Assembly: GCA_024305405.1 (NCBI GenBank)
Contig: JAKNDB010000087.1
Coordinates: 3,536,501-3,600,500, forward strand
Source of the DNA: Dirofilaria immitis
Taxonomy: Eukaryota > Nematoda > Chromadorea > Rhabditida > Onchocercidae
Reading direction: 5' to 3'
DNA length: 64,000 bases
The notes under the pieces are model-generated. The model saw only the letters and a program-made list of their open reading frames with translations, was not told the origin of the DNA and made no database searches. Below, piece by piece: positions 12,613 to 24,900 of the stretch. The position numbers and the translations under genes were made by a program. Positions within the stretch are counted from its first letter, which is position 1. Each line of letters starts with the position of its first letter.

Positions 12613-14590
12613 TTAGGTGTTAAATTCCCATTCTGGATAATAATGTTGTCGCATTCGCTCAATCAGTCTTTTAACTCGCGGATATTTGTCGTCCAATATA
12701 TCTGTTATCGGCTGACGAAATGGTAAATAATATGATGTAGCCAAATGTCCAAAAACTGTGAAATCGGACTATAAAACCAGACAGTTTCACATTCTCTACT
12801 TTAAAAAGTAAGTGATTGCGATGTTAAGTACCATATTTATGTGAATGACGTAATATCTAAATTCTAACTGATTTTGTATTGCAAGGAATCACAAAAGACA
12901 CAAAGTTTTGAAGTTATTAACTTAAAGTAACGTAGAAGTTGATATTAATTGCTAATTACGCATTAATTTCAATTTCGTAATTCAAGTGAAATTAAAATTA
13001 TTTAAATAAACGATAAAGGTCTAAAAATGCAAATTTTAGGAAATCACAACTTCAAAGCAATGGAAAAGTGTTTACTTTAATGAACGATTTCTTTTCGAAT
13101 ATAACAAATTTATTAAGAAGAGTAATGCACATACCGTAGTAGGTTTCACACCAAACAAGAATTTTTATCAGCTAAAATTATATCAATCGCAGCAATATCC
13201 TTCAGTAACATATCAATAAGATCATTTCGCGAATACTTACTGATGCCCATATCTATGAATGATTGATGTACCTAAATTAATTTTGCTAATTTTATGAGTT
13301 ATAATTGTGATAAATCTTCCAGAGAAATGTTGCCCAAATAAAAAAAAAGAAAAAACTGTAAAGTCCAATATTTCGAAATACATCGATTTTTAGAAATTGC
13401 GTAGTCGATAAGTGAAACAGAACTCTTATGAACAAAAAATCCATCAAAAATCAAGAAAGTATGAAATAAACTTTATGATTAAGAAAATACAAATGTAACC
13501 TTGCTATGAAAAGAAGACATCGTACCACGAACAAACCACCGCTTGAAAAATGATGATTCCAATTCTTGCAGAAATTTGGACAAATTTTCTACGAATATGA
13601 AATAAAGCAACAAGCTGAAACTAGAAAAATTGAGTTCAATCATTAAGTGTAATAGCATGTGAACATTTTACATAACTATTCCCATATATACATTTATATA
13701 TATCTTTTTTATATGTTCTTCAAATCTCAATAAAAATTAAGACTTACTAATAGGTATTGCGTTCAATCATTCGATCGACAGCTCGTGCAACACCAACATC
13801 TCTTTCCTTCAACTCATCCTAAAAATGAGAGCCGACTAAAACTAAAATGTTTCAATATTTTTCGTTAATTACAGTACTAACGCTGAAACATCTGGCAACA
13901 TTCGAAAAAATATGCGCCATAATATTTCAGATGACACCATCTAATGATTTCTAAAATTATAAGAGAATACAGCAATTTAAAATCTTTCTCGCCTTTAGAT
14001 TGAAATGTTTTTGTAGTTGCACCAATATGAGTTGTGAATCAGAAATTCTTTTTCCATTCAATTCCACAAATGGGAAATATTTTTCCCATGGTTGAAAATT
14101 CCAGTTATTGCGAAGCTGAACAGTTTATTGTAATGACAAGAAACTCTAACAGAGAAATTTTTAAAACACTAGAAAAGAAGTTTCGCACCCGTCTTCTCGA
14201 TATGAACTTCATGGCTTTAGAAATAATATTATTCTTCAAATCAATCCGCTAATATATCGTTGAAGATCTAAATTAACTAAAATTTAAAACCCCGAGAGAA
14301 TGGAAAGCATAACAATGAAAAATGAGAACTTAATTTTGCAGAAAAATAAAATAAATGTTTTTTAATTGCAAAGAAAAAACCTTTGTGTAAGTGTACTCTA
14401 CCTCATATTTCAATTCGCTTGCTCGTAGCCAGGTTTCTACTTTGAAACAAAATGGTGAAATATTGGGAGATGATGAAGCTCGATTTAACTGGTAAAGATA
14501 TACAACGTCTTTTTTCCATTTCTTATTATGAATTTTGGAAATGCTAAAAAGTGCTAAAGTGTAAAGGTAACAATTAACTAAATTTAACAT
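12613..14590 (-). CDS. CDR-type (cadmium-responsive) GST-fold protein
   Basis: A member of the nematode CDR / metaxin-like family, with a thioredoxin-like GST N-domain and an alpha-helical GST C-domain, behind a hydrophobic N-terminus (NCYLYTLALFSISKI). Exons, 5' to 3': 14381-14590, 13993-14115, 13748-13818, 13500-13614, 13135-13271, 12613-12768. Landmarks in order: VVYLYQ, SPNISPFCFKVETWLR, YFPFVELNGKRISDSQLI, VGVARAVDRMIERNTY, FLFGVKPTT, SDFTVFGHLA, YPRVKRLIERM, stop. About 270 residues, as usual for the family. Two oddities: intron 2 appears to start with GC (AAG|GCGAGA), and exon 5 is 137 bp, one short of phase, because of a T5 run at 13162-13166 (plus strand) that needs one more base. 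Every other junction keeps phase, so I favour a functional gene with a sequence error over a pseudogene. CDR proteins in C. elegans respond to cadmium; the substrate here is unknown. Confidence 0.8.
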
Positions 14591-14906
14591 CTACTACTTT
14601 TCCTTTTCTGGAATATTTCACAAGCAAAACTTATTTGATATTACAAAATCTCGATGCATATGCAAGATACAATTGACAAATAAACATTGATTTAAGTTGT
14701 TAATTAAAGTGACAGAATTCAATGACAAAAACATGTCACATTTAATGGAAACATGGATTATAAAATGTTCATCAAAAGAAGTACTCATATAATAAATTTT
14801 ATGATAATGTTATAGGAAAAAAGAAGTTTGGTAATTTACATGGAAATTCAATATTGAATTAGTAAATGTCCGAATCATATCCCCAGTTTTAAACCAATTA
14901 CCACAG

Positions 14907-15262
14907 CTAAATTAGATTAAAACTGAAACAGGGAAACATGTTGAATTTAATGACATTGATTGATCTAGGGCTTCAAAAATAAAATCGAAACAGTTATAAG
15001 CAATTACCACAAACATTTCTCATAAAAATAATTACCTATTTTTACAATCAGATTGTGATAGAACAGTTCGGAATGCAGTAGCCGCTTTTATAGCGTTAGT
15101 TGAAACTAAGGCCACTTTTGTTCCAGCTGAAGTGGCTATCTCACGCAAATTATAATTTACCACTTTCATTTCAGCTTTATGTTGATCAAGATCAAGTAAA
15201 TCGATACATCACATCTGTAATGCAAATTCTCTTCAATGATTTGATAACGGTGTTCTTTTTCA
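14907..15262 (-). CDS. Unrecognised gene fragment, one strong exon
   Basis: An exon at 15036-15262 has an acceptor (GTTCTAG) and donor (AG|GTAATT) and reads as coding. It begins EKEHRYQIIEENLHYRCDVS and continues with LREIATSAGTKVALVSTNA and IKAATAFRTVLSQSD. The frame changes between these two parts; one more base in the AAA at 15198-15200 (plus strand) joins them and makes the exon fit phase. A possible final exon at 14907-14922 gives a stop after five residues. I do not recognise the protein, and 5' exons are probably missing. It lies between the fragment at 15722 and the CDR gene on the same strand, so all may be co-transcribed. Confidence 0.4.
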
Positions 15263-15721
15263 CTAGAACAGTGACCTTTAAAATTATCTGATAACACCAT
15301 CTTTTTGACAAAAATTGAGGCTACTAATAAATTCATATATTTTAGAGAGTAGCTTGTTGAAAGTATAGAAAGCAGTGAAGGAACATCCGAATGTCTAGAA
15401 AAGCAATCAAAAACATATTTATATTTATTTGATATTTAATAACAAAATGTAAAACAAACATAGTTATTACTCGACATGTTATATCAATTATATCTATTCA
15501 GAAGCAAAGAGTCAGAGTGGAGCTCAAAAATATTTGAATCAAGCTATTTATAATTGCAAAGATCACTTATCCTAATGTATTATATAAATAAGTACATCAC
15601 AAGGACAACAAAATATTCCAACATTTATATGGATAAAAACTATACAGAAACTAGACTCGAAAAGCAATTCATAAATAGAACTGTGAAGACATAATTTCGA
15701 TCATTTCCCAATTTCCATATT

Positions 15722-16095
15722 TTATTGTTGCCGTTTTCGAATATATTCTTTAACGCCAGCTTGACGACGCTTTTTTGCTCTTGTTCTGTCCAAACCATAA
15801 ATACTGCAAGGTACATTTTCCATAACAAATATCGAAATACGAGAATGAGAAAACGTTTAAATCCATTATGAGCCTACAAATCGTGTTTTTACATCAATAA
15901 TGCAAGGGAAGTTTATTTTTAGCTCCTGGAACTGATAGAAAATTGATGAAGTAACTGTCCAGATAAATTTAATTCTTAAACAGATAACTAACCACTGGAA
16001 AAAGCGGCGAAGAATAATGAGATTATAAAAGTGGTCCTACCATAGCCTTCTTTCGATCGCTTCTCGAAGAACGCATTCAACAACCGCATTAAAAA
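15722..16095 (-). CDS. Unrecognised gene, 3' end (two exons)
   Basis: Two segments join in phase. The upstream one ends at 16041 (ATG|GTAGG donor) and reads NAVVECVLREAIERRL. The last exon, 15722-15803, follows a CTTGCAG acceptor, reads IYGLDRTRAKKRRQAGVKEY and a few more residues, then TAA. The end is strongly basic and probably helical. Its 5' boundary near 16095 is not clear. Other coding-like pieces upstream on the same strand may belong to it: 17081-17127 (NFSVEKGINCLIRNR, good acceptor and GTAAGA donor) and about 17396-17465 (CHRLGEYLELRPVVEVRN). I could not join these and do not recognise the family. Confidence 0.4.
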
Positions 16096-17688
16096 ATTAA
16101 TCAAATAATGAATTCACAGCAGACACTTCCTATTTCCTGAAAAATTAATACGACAAGAAAAACCATATTTCAATTAATTGAAACGGAAATCAGCCTCCCT
16201 TCATCCGTATAACTGTTTCGAGATAGAATGTAAAATCTATTTTTGCAAATAAATTATCCTCAAGACAACTATCGCTTAAATAATCCTAAATTAAATAGGT
16301 CACTGCTTATAATAAATAACTTTCAGAATAACACAAATTTATGCCTCTTGTACTGGTAATGCATTTGCTAACGTTAACATAAGCAAGACAAAATTTGATT
16401 CTAAAGTTTTTATTACAGCTTGCAATAACTATGAATGAACAACTTCCCATTTACAAATAAACACAAATAACAAACATAATAATTTCGTTAAACGCATCAC
16501 ACAAGAGGCACATAAACCAGTACAATGAACGGTTCATATAACAGATGTTTTTTGATGTAAGTAAAATATCATTACTTTGCAAGATATTTTGAAGAATTTC
16601 AAATGCAGAAATATAATTTCAAACATATTCACGAGAATATCATTAAAAATCTCGGTCCATCCTTAAGAATTCAAAAACAAGACCCACAGCGAAATAAAAC
16701 TATCGATGGATATAATTAAACACGAATATTTTGAGCAAAAAAACACACGTACGAATGAGTAGGAATTGATCAAATCATAAAAATCTAGCAAGAATTCACG
16801 ACAGCTTTCAATTTGTCTGATAATCACCCATATAAAACAACGAGAATTTTTAAAAACACTGTAAAAGATTATAAACAGTAGTTTGGAAAAATATTTTGCA
16901 AAATGAATGAGAATCTAAATCCGAAAATTTAAAACTATAAGTATTCCTTTCTCCCTCTTCTCGCCAAAATTCTTTCAGATATTTATTTCATTAGAAATGA
17001 AATAAACATCCAAAATAAAAATGAAATAAATATCCAAAATAAAACACTAATTTCGTCCTATCTTTTTCCATCCTTCTTACCCGATTTCGAATTAAACAGT
17101 TGATTCCCTTTTCGACACTGAAGTTATCTGGAAATACAAAAACAATGATAGAAGAGGTGAAATAAACAATCTGATGATTTAAAATTATAAGATAGCGCAG
17201 CAGATTTCAAACACTAACATCGAACATGTTTGAGATCATAATGTTATTGAGTATACAGAAAAAAGAATTCAGAAATAAGAAAGAGGCATTTTGTACAAGC
17301 GGAGAACGCACTTCCATGCAGCATAGAGTATAACGAAATGGGAATAAAAATTGATTTTTCAATAACCTGAAATTCATTCAGCACATACTAACATTAATCT
17401 TCAAAAATATTTCGAACTTCGACAACTGGGCGTAACTCTAAATACTCGCCCAATCTGTGGCACTGCTAATTTGAGATAGATATTGTTCAACGTGAAGAAA
17501 TGATAAGTGACTCAGATTTTCAAAATTTTCCGATAAATGCTTCATATTATTAAATAAACGATGAGAAATTGTGATCGAAAACAAACACAGATACAGAGTC
17601 AAGAATTCATTCAAAGAACTAACAATCTAATTTTTAAATTCTGACGTAAAAATCCAGAACTGTTGCGGAAGCATTCAAAGGTATATTT
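16096..17688. other. Mostly noncoding, with possible 5' exons of the 15722 gene
   Basis: Intergenic or intronic DNA after the VPS13D stop. It holds a 24-bp tandem duplication (16997-17020 and 17021-17044) and the possible exons at 17081-17127 and about 17396-17465 described with the 15722 gene. Nothing else is supported. Confidence 0.4.
16997..17044. repeat. 24-bp tandem duplication
   Basis: Two adjacent 24-bp copies, starting ATGAAATAAACATCCAAAAT and ATGAAATAAATATCCAAAAT, with one base different. They lie downstream of VPS13D. Confidence 0.9.
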
Positions 17689-18948
17689 TCAAAGAATATC
17701 TAGGTCATCTGCAGTATTTAAAGTTCTTTTTCCATGATCGTATAGTTGCTTAGCCCGACCCACTTTTTCACAAAGTCTTTTCGCTACTTCGAAACGATTA
17801 CACCATATATGCGGCAAACGTTGTCTTCGACCAGATGAAATTTCTAGCACCACTTCTAAAAAAAAATAATCTGTTGAAATTTCTTATGACTTTATTTGCC
17901 GAAATGAAACTGCAGAAGTAATTCCTCAAAAATGATTAAATTTACGAAAAAAATGGAAAAATTTTTCGATTTTCGTTAAGAAAAATCATTCATAAAAATA
18001 AAAGAAATTCCACTAAATTTTTTGAAGCATTTAAAAGAATTTCAACGAATCTTGATGTCAAAAAGTTACTTAACAGGATTCGAATGTTTAAATTAATAAA
18101 ACAGTGTTTCCATTTAATAAAATTAGCAACACCGACACTTGAAAAAATACAAGAGTAGTGAAGGGGAAACTGTACGTTACAACAACTTGAAATTGAGTCA
18201 TCCAGAAGAAAAAGAGTAAAGATATACCTATAATTCCAAAGAAGATGTTTTTTCACTGACAGGAACTGCCTGAATTAATTTAAGTTGCTTATAAGGTATC
18301 CTTTGCACCACGCTGCTAGGTTCTAAATCAATTTGTCGAATAATATAACACTGTTCAGAACAAACCAAAGCATACTGTTTTACTCGATTTCTGATTGTTT
18401 TTTGATCCAATAACATTTCTACATCAAATAACCTGCAAATCATATGAATCAAAAATCCTGAAATTAAACAATATGAATTAAAATAAAGTCGAATATACTA
18501 TGTGTATATAGATCTTTTAAACTTTAAACCGCTTTCTTAGGCAAATTTTGAATTTCTTGGCATGTCATTCCTAGGTTAAAGATTACATTTCATTTGCAGC
18601 GAATCCATTGATTCTTAAAAGCTCTAGCTGTGCGCAAGCAAGTCCTTCGGAATAGCACGGTAAAAGCGATTGTAAATTCATTGTAACTCGTGGTAATCGG
18701 ACGCGATGCGGTGGAAAGTGTGATTTTCTTGCTGAAAACTGAATAAAATCAGGAAAAAACCAGTCGCATAAATGTATTCTTTGAAAAATCTTAGTATGTG
18801 GTGCTATTAAAATAAATTAGCACGTACTTGATGGACCACCAACTATTTCTTTAACAGCTGAAGCTGTTCCTTCAACCAAATCGAAAATTCCTTGTATAGG
18901 CTTTGTTACCGTGTCCACAGCACCAGTTGTGATCCCACGCATAGCACC
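17689..18948 (-). other. VPS13D C-terminal helix and PH-like end (last four exons)
   Basis: Exons 18828-18948, 18587-18731, 18228-18432 and 17689-17855 join in phase if the T6 run at 18248-18253 (plus strand) gains one base. They encode an amphipathic stretch ([20 protein letters not shown]), a basic linker with SLLPCYSEG, and a PH-like end with [16 protein letters not shown] and [16 protein letters not shown]. This part of VPS13 proteins binds membranes and adaptors. Without the extra base, exon 18228-18432 runs into a stop at its donor site. Confidence 0.75.
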
Positions 18949-21900
18949 CTGCATCACATAAAATCATAAATCATTCAATAACTCATGAAATTTCCAAGAT
19001 TAATGTAGAACTCATTTTGTGAAAGAATGTGAGAAGAGAATGAATCAAGTAAACAAAATTCTTCCGCTACTCTATAAAATTTCATTTCAAAAACCAACTC
19101 ACAGTGAGCCCGCTTTTACGACTTTCGTTATACGTATTAGTCAAAATAGCGGTTAAGCCGCCCAAAACACCAACACCTAAACCCTGAAAAAAAAAAACGA
19201 TTTTTTCGACAACATTTTTTCAGCTTATATGAATAAAAATTTCGCGCAAAAAAATTCTATAAAAGCTGAAAATGTTATAAATGAAAAATAATGAAAATCC
19301 AAATATATTTGGCTGCAACTTCATAAAATTTTCAAAATATTGCGAATTGAAAAATTCAAAGTCTTAGAAAGCGACTAACTTTCACACCACAATAAAGATG
19401 AGTAAGAGCAGTATTACTGTCGGTCTGCGGCTGACAACGTAACATTCGTCGTCTCAACATTTCATGTCGCTCATCGAATGTTAGCGCACCGACACCAGTA
19501 GCCATTGACGACGCTACCTGAAAGGTAGATTTTTAATTACATAACTAATTCGAAGATCTCTACTGTTCCTACATTTTTCCAAAGATATTCACTAGGTTAA
19601 GAGTCCCATAATCATAAGCAACTAATATCTAATGAATAATAATATAAGATGATAGATTTCATATATTTAGCCTGAACTACAAGGCAACTCACTACAAGTT
19701 TTTACCCATTCATAAAAACATTACATAGCATTTTTGATAAAGCAATTTTAATGTTTCTTTCTATCTACTCTAAAAATGTTTTCATCAAATTTTATAAAGA
19801 TATTTATTATCAACCGATGAATATTTCTTAAGCTAAATGGTAATATTCACAAGTACCTTTGATATACTGTTGGTGAAACAATATCCTAGACCGCTAACAA
19901 AACCACCCAAATTCCTTCGAACAATAACCCTTCGAAACTTTCTTTCAAATCAGAAGCAAGACCCAAAGGATTACCGAAAGCATCCATCGTTACTATGATA
20001 CTGAAGGTCTGATTCTTTAACTCTTCTAAAAAACCAAGTTTTGATTTTCTGTAAACTTAAAATTATTCTATTTAATTCTTCCAACACAAATATATCAGTG
20101 TTAAATAAAATACACATTACTTTCAGAATGCATCGCAACCACAAAACAATAATAAATCCATCTCATTTTGAGAAAGAGTAGCAAGATATACGAGCAAAAT
20201 AATTCAATTAGAACTAAAGAGCAACTCATTGTTTAAGTATCTCAACTAACCGAGATAGAATTTGCTGAGTGTCTCAATCAGAAACGAAAATGTTTCAAAA
20301 TATCGAAACTGTCGAAACGGTGGAAGAGAAATAACTGCATTTTCAAAACTGACCAATTTCAAGTTGAATTGTCGTTTTAGTTTCCGCAATTCAGGTGGCA
20401 AGCCACTCGTCCCAATTGTTACGACTAAACAGTAAAACTATTTATAACAACCTTAAAATTGGGAACTCTATATATTGTTTTTAAAAAATCACCTGAAAGC
20501 ACAACAGAACCAATTTCCAAGTCAAAGGTTCCAAAATAACATCGACGAGTTTGCACTCGATCTAGTTTATCAAGCTCTGTGTTTGGTGGTTGTAATAATG
20601 CATTAGGCTTCATGCATTCAGCAGCTTCTGCTTCTAAAAAAATAGGAATCTGAAAAATTAAAATCTGAAGCATACCAAGTCTTGCTTTGAAAAAAATTAA
20701 AAACTCATCGAATTCCTTTTCAAGGGCCAATTAACCGAAAGAGACATATTTTTTTACTCTAGTAACTGGGCACTGCTAGATTAAGAATTGAATTTTAGGT
20801 GTATATTAATATACTTTGCACAAACTGGACAATTTTCCACAATAGCGTCTCATCGAGCTGCACCGATAAATCACACATTTTCAATCGAAAACACTGGAAA
20901 TAAAAATACCAAAAAAGTTTTGGATAACATATTTTCTAAAATCTTTTTTTACGAAGAATTTTTATTTATTTTCATATATATATGAAAGTAACGAGAACGC
21001 ACCAATTAAATATGTAATTTAAAAAATTTGAAAATAACGCACGTCAAATGCATCGTAATATTCCAGCGGTGTGTAGCTTACTTCCAACTTCAAGGCAGGG
21101 ACCGAAACATGCGGCTCAAGGGGATCTGATTCCGCTGATACGTCTTGCTGACAAAACAAAACTTGCCATCGATCTGTCGTCAACATTTGATTATCAGCCT
21201 GAAATTCATAAAACACTAAAACTTCATAAATTCCTTAAAAAATAGAATGTTCGAAAGCAGAAAACTAATTCGATTTAACTTCTAGTAATTACTGTTAATT
21301 TATATTTGTCTTAAAACGATTTGACCTGAATTACTTCAACGCTACCGGTTATCTGATATGTTGGACCTTGCCGATTCATATGTAATACTATTCCTTGAAA
21401 TCGTGCATAAATCAGTTCTTCATGATAACCATTGATGAAAGATAGTCCAATACCTAAAACAGTCACACTCAATATGGATTTAAATATGAAAATGCAATAA
21501 TAAAACATAATAAAATAATAACATGATAATTTATAGTTAAAAAAATCCACACTACTGCAATTTCATATATAACATCTTGTAAAGAAATAATGTGCATCAC
21601 ATGCAACACCGATATTAAAAAAAATAAACACCAAAAATATTTCTTGCCAATTGGATCAAGAAAGTACGAGATCAAATTGCACAATTTAAAATAAATTTTC
21701 GAAAAAATATAAGTTACTTCGAAATTAAATTTATTATATTTAAGATTCTTTTATAACGAAGTAAAATAAAGACCAATTTTCACAACTTCCGAAAAACAGC
21801 ATGTCAAAGAATGTGAAAATCCTTAAGAACTTACCATTTCGCATAGAAACATTTATTTCGAAATTCCACACATTATTAAACTTTGTTTCACAAGCATTAG

Positions 21901-24900
21901 ATGATGACTGCAAATGAAACAGTTGACCAGGACGATGTATTGCGTGTGCTTCATATGGTTTCTCTCGATCCGTTATACGGACTACCTTTAAAAACAATGT
22001 CATCATTAATAGTCTTGGTTTCTAATATTTTATAAAACATCATTAATAATCTTGGTTTCTAATATTTTATTAAAAGTTCCCATTATACAAAACGATTTGA
22101 ATCTAGAAAAAATTTTCACCGTAACAAAATATCCATAAATTATCTATTTTGTGAGAAATCATAACACTAAATAAATTCAAAAATCATGCTATAGAAAAAG
22201 AGACTGAATCACGATCAGAACTCATCAAAAATTTTCAAGCACAAAAATTAACGACAAAAAGTGAAAAAAGAAACCAAAGTAGGTCCTCTGTGAAGGCATT
22301 CAACGTCTAAAACGCCACTTCCTGGGAGCTGTGATTGTAATTCCCACATTTGTTCGAGCGGAACGCCATTCTCATTTAGTATTGATTTTTTTCGGAATGG
22401 AAAGTACCACTTCTGTTTTGCGAGCTTCAACAAACATTCCTTCCACTTTACACCGTAATTGTTTCTTCTGAAAATTTTATTCAATCATATAAACCTGAAG
22501 TAAATTATCAAAAATTTTTCTAGAATTTCAAAAACTTATATATCCACTTAATTTTTATGTACTATTCTATAATGTGCATACTTAAACTTCAATGTACATA
22601 CTTATGCTTCAACTTTTTACTTCACAGTTATTGTAGTAATAATTAATTTTCAGTACGATAAATAAATATCTAAAACTCATTCTTACCGATGTAAACTGCC
22701 ATTTCTGGAAACGATCCTCGCCGAATTTCGTTTTAGCATCATTAATACAAAACCACCATTATCCAGTACATCAAGGACGTAGCGCTCACCCGTTTTTGAA
22801 CGATTATTCATTCCAATATTTTCAAGACAACCATCTTGTGTGAAACGCCATAACTGATTGCGACTACTGTCGTTGGGATTAAGTTTATTAAGTATTACTT
22901 TCCCTTTATGCAGCACCTCTAACACCAGCTCAAGTTCATCTGTAAATCCATCTCTGGGTTTCCTGCAACTTTTTTGAAACTAATTAGTTATATAGGAAAT
23001 AAAATATTAGTTAGTAAATTCGAAATAGGTCGAGGAATGAAATTTAAATACATTCAACAAAAAAATAACAAAAAGGATTTCAGCTAAATATATATGTTTC
23101 GAGGTTAAAAGCAATTAAAAATCGTAGTACGAATAAATAAATTTAAAAAATGGACCCAATCAGCGAAAAATAATAAATAAGTTGCCTGTCAAAAGAATGC
23201 ACGAATTTAATAAAAACATCGTTAGTATACACTAAAGGCGGTCCCATTCCTGGTTTTTGCGGATCATAAAAATTGGATTTATTTTCGAACACTTGAAGTA
23301 TCAATATTTTTGCCCCATAATGATCATCCCAAGCATAATCTACTGTACTTCGTGCCTTGCAGATTGTACGCAAATGAGAACTCTGAGACCTGAAAAGGAA
23401 AATCCTGCAAAATGAAAAATTGGGCGAACGAATTGGATATCAGAAATGAAAGGTCGAAAATTTCAGATAGAGAATGATCTTAAATATTTTGTTTAACAGA
23501 TATTAACAATGATATTTAAAGCCCTTAATTTTGCAGATGCACATTTTAGTACCTCACCTTTCAATTTTTTGCTGATATAATACAGGAACATCCGACAGAT
23601 TTTCTAGCTGAATTGGTGGCGGATAGTGACGAACATCAGTGAACGTAATGTAGAATATGGCACTATTAAGTATTACTTCAACTCTCAAAAACTGAGGTGT
23701 TTCATCCGCATCTCTTCAAAACAAATATGAAACATTAAAAAAACAATTTTTGCATAATTGAGACAGATACTATGTTTTTTTTTTTAGGAAATATTAAATT
23801 AAACAACTTACCTATCAAAATTCAAATAATATTAAATGGAAAATGTCTAATTACTTCATTAAAAAATCGATGCGTTATTGCTATATGTTGCAGATTTAAT
23901 TTTGATAAAGTAAACAAACAACTAATAGTAATGTTATTTCTGATAAAGAAATACTTTAAAAATTGTGCATCCGCTCGAACCCAGAAAAGTTTTATAATTC
24001 AAATTCTTATATACAAATTAATGACCAATATTTTCCACAATGAAATTTAAAACCTCATGGTAACATGAAAGGAGCTGATAAGATCGATTCTAAATGGACA
24101 ACTCCAGTATTTGACATCATCACGTTTTACACATATCATTCGATTATCTTCAAAATTTTCATTCCAAATTAGATTGCATTTGCTGGCCACTTTTACGTAG
24201 TGATTGGGCTGCTAAAAGATTTTTTTATTAATTATTTATTAAGATAAAATTAAAGAACTCTTCATTTGCATCATGCAGCATGGAACTAAAAATCTTTTCG
24301 TACCCCACTATTGTTGCTTTTTTTAAAAAAAAAAAGTGAGAAACTACTTCATAAGGAGAACGATGCAATTATTAACTCATTAACTCATAATATTAATTCC
24401 TTCACACCATTAAAATAGAATCGTATATCGATTACAACAAAATCACGTACATCAATGTGATCGATGTGGCTTAGTGAAAGCCCGAAAGAAGTCTGATTAT
24501 TGAGTACATAGCGTGGAGTAAGCATAACAACTTGAGTATCTTTGTATCTACCAGTCCCTTGCCGCACTTCCACACCGATATTGTAGATCCTACAATGAAT
24601 AAATTCAAAAAAATAATCATAACATATAAATAAATAAAAAGATTTTAAAATAGTCAAACATCAAAAATCTGGAGATAAAAAACAAACTGTGTTGGATATT
24701 GGTCATGAACTAGTCGTAGTTTCATGGAGTGTAGTCCAACTGTAAGTGGAAACTTGGGTCCAAATAGCGGCCTGTAGTTTTGATCACTTGCATAATTCGC
24801 ACCGATTCTCACAGTACATCTACAATAAATAAATTTTATAAATTTACCAATATTTCCATAACTACTTCCTGTGCATTTGAACTTTTTAATCTAATTTCAA

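Noticed and set aside
13135..13271. CDR gene as a pseudogene
   Set aside because: Its only lesion is one missing base in a T5 run, while all other exon phases and motifs are intact. The same lesion type occurs in nearly every gene of the window.
14034..14252. Plus-strand frame over CDR exon 2
   Set aside because: The minus strand reads the family motif PFVELNGKRISDSQ with proper splice sites here.
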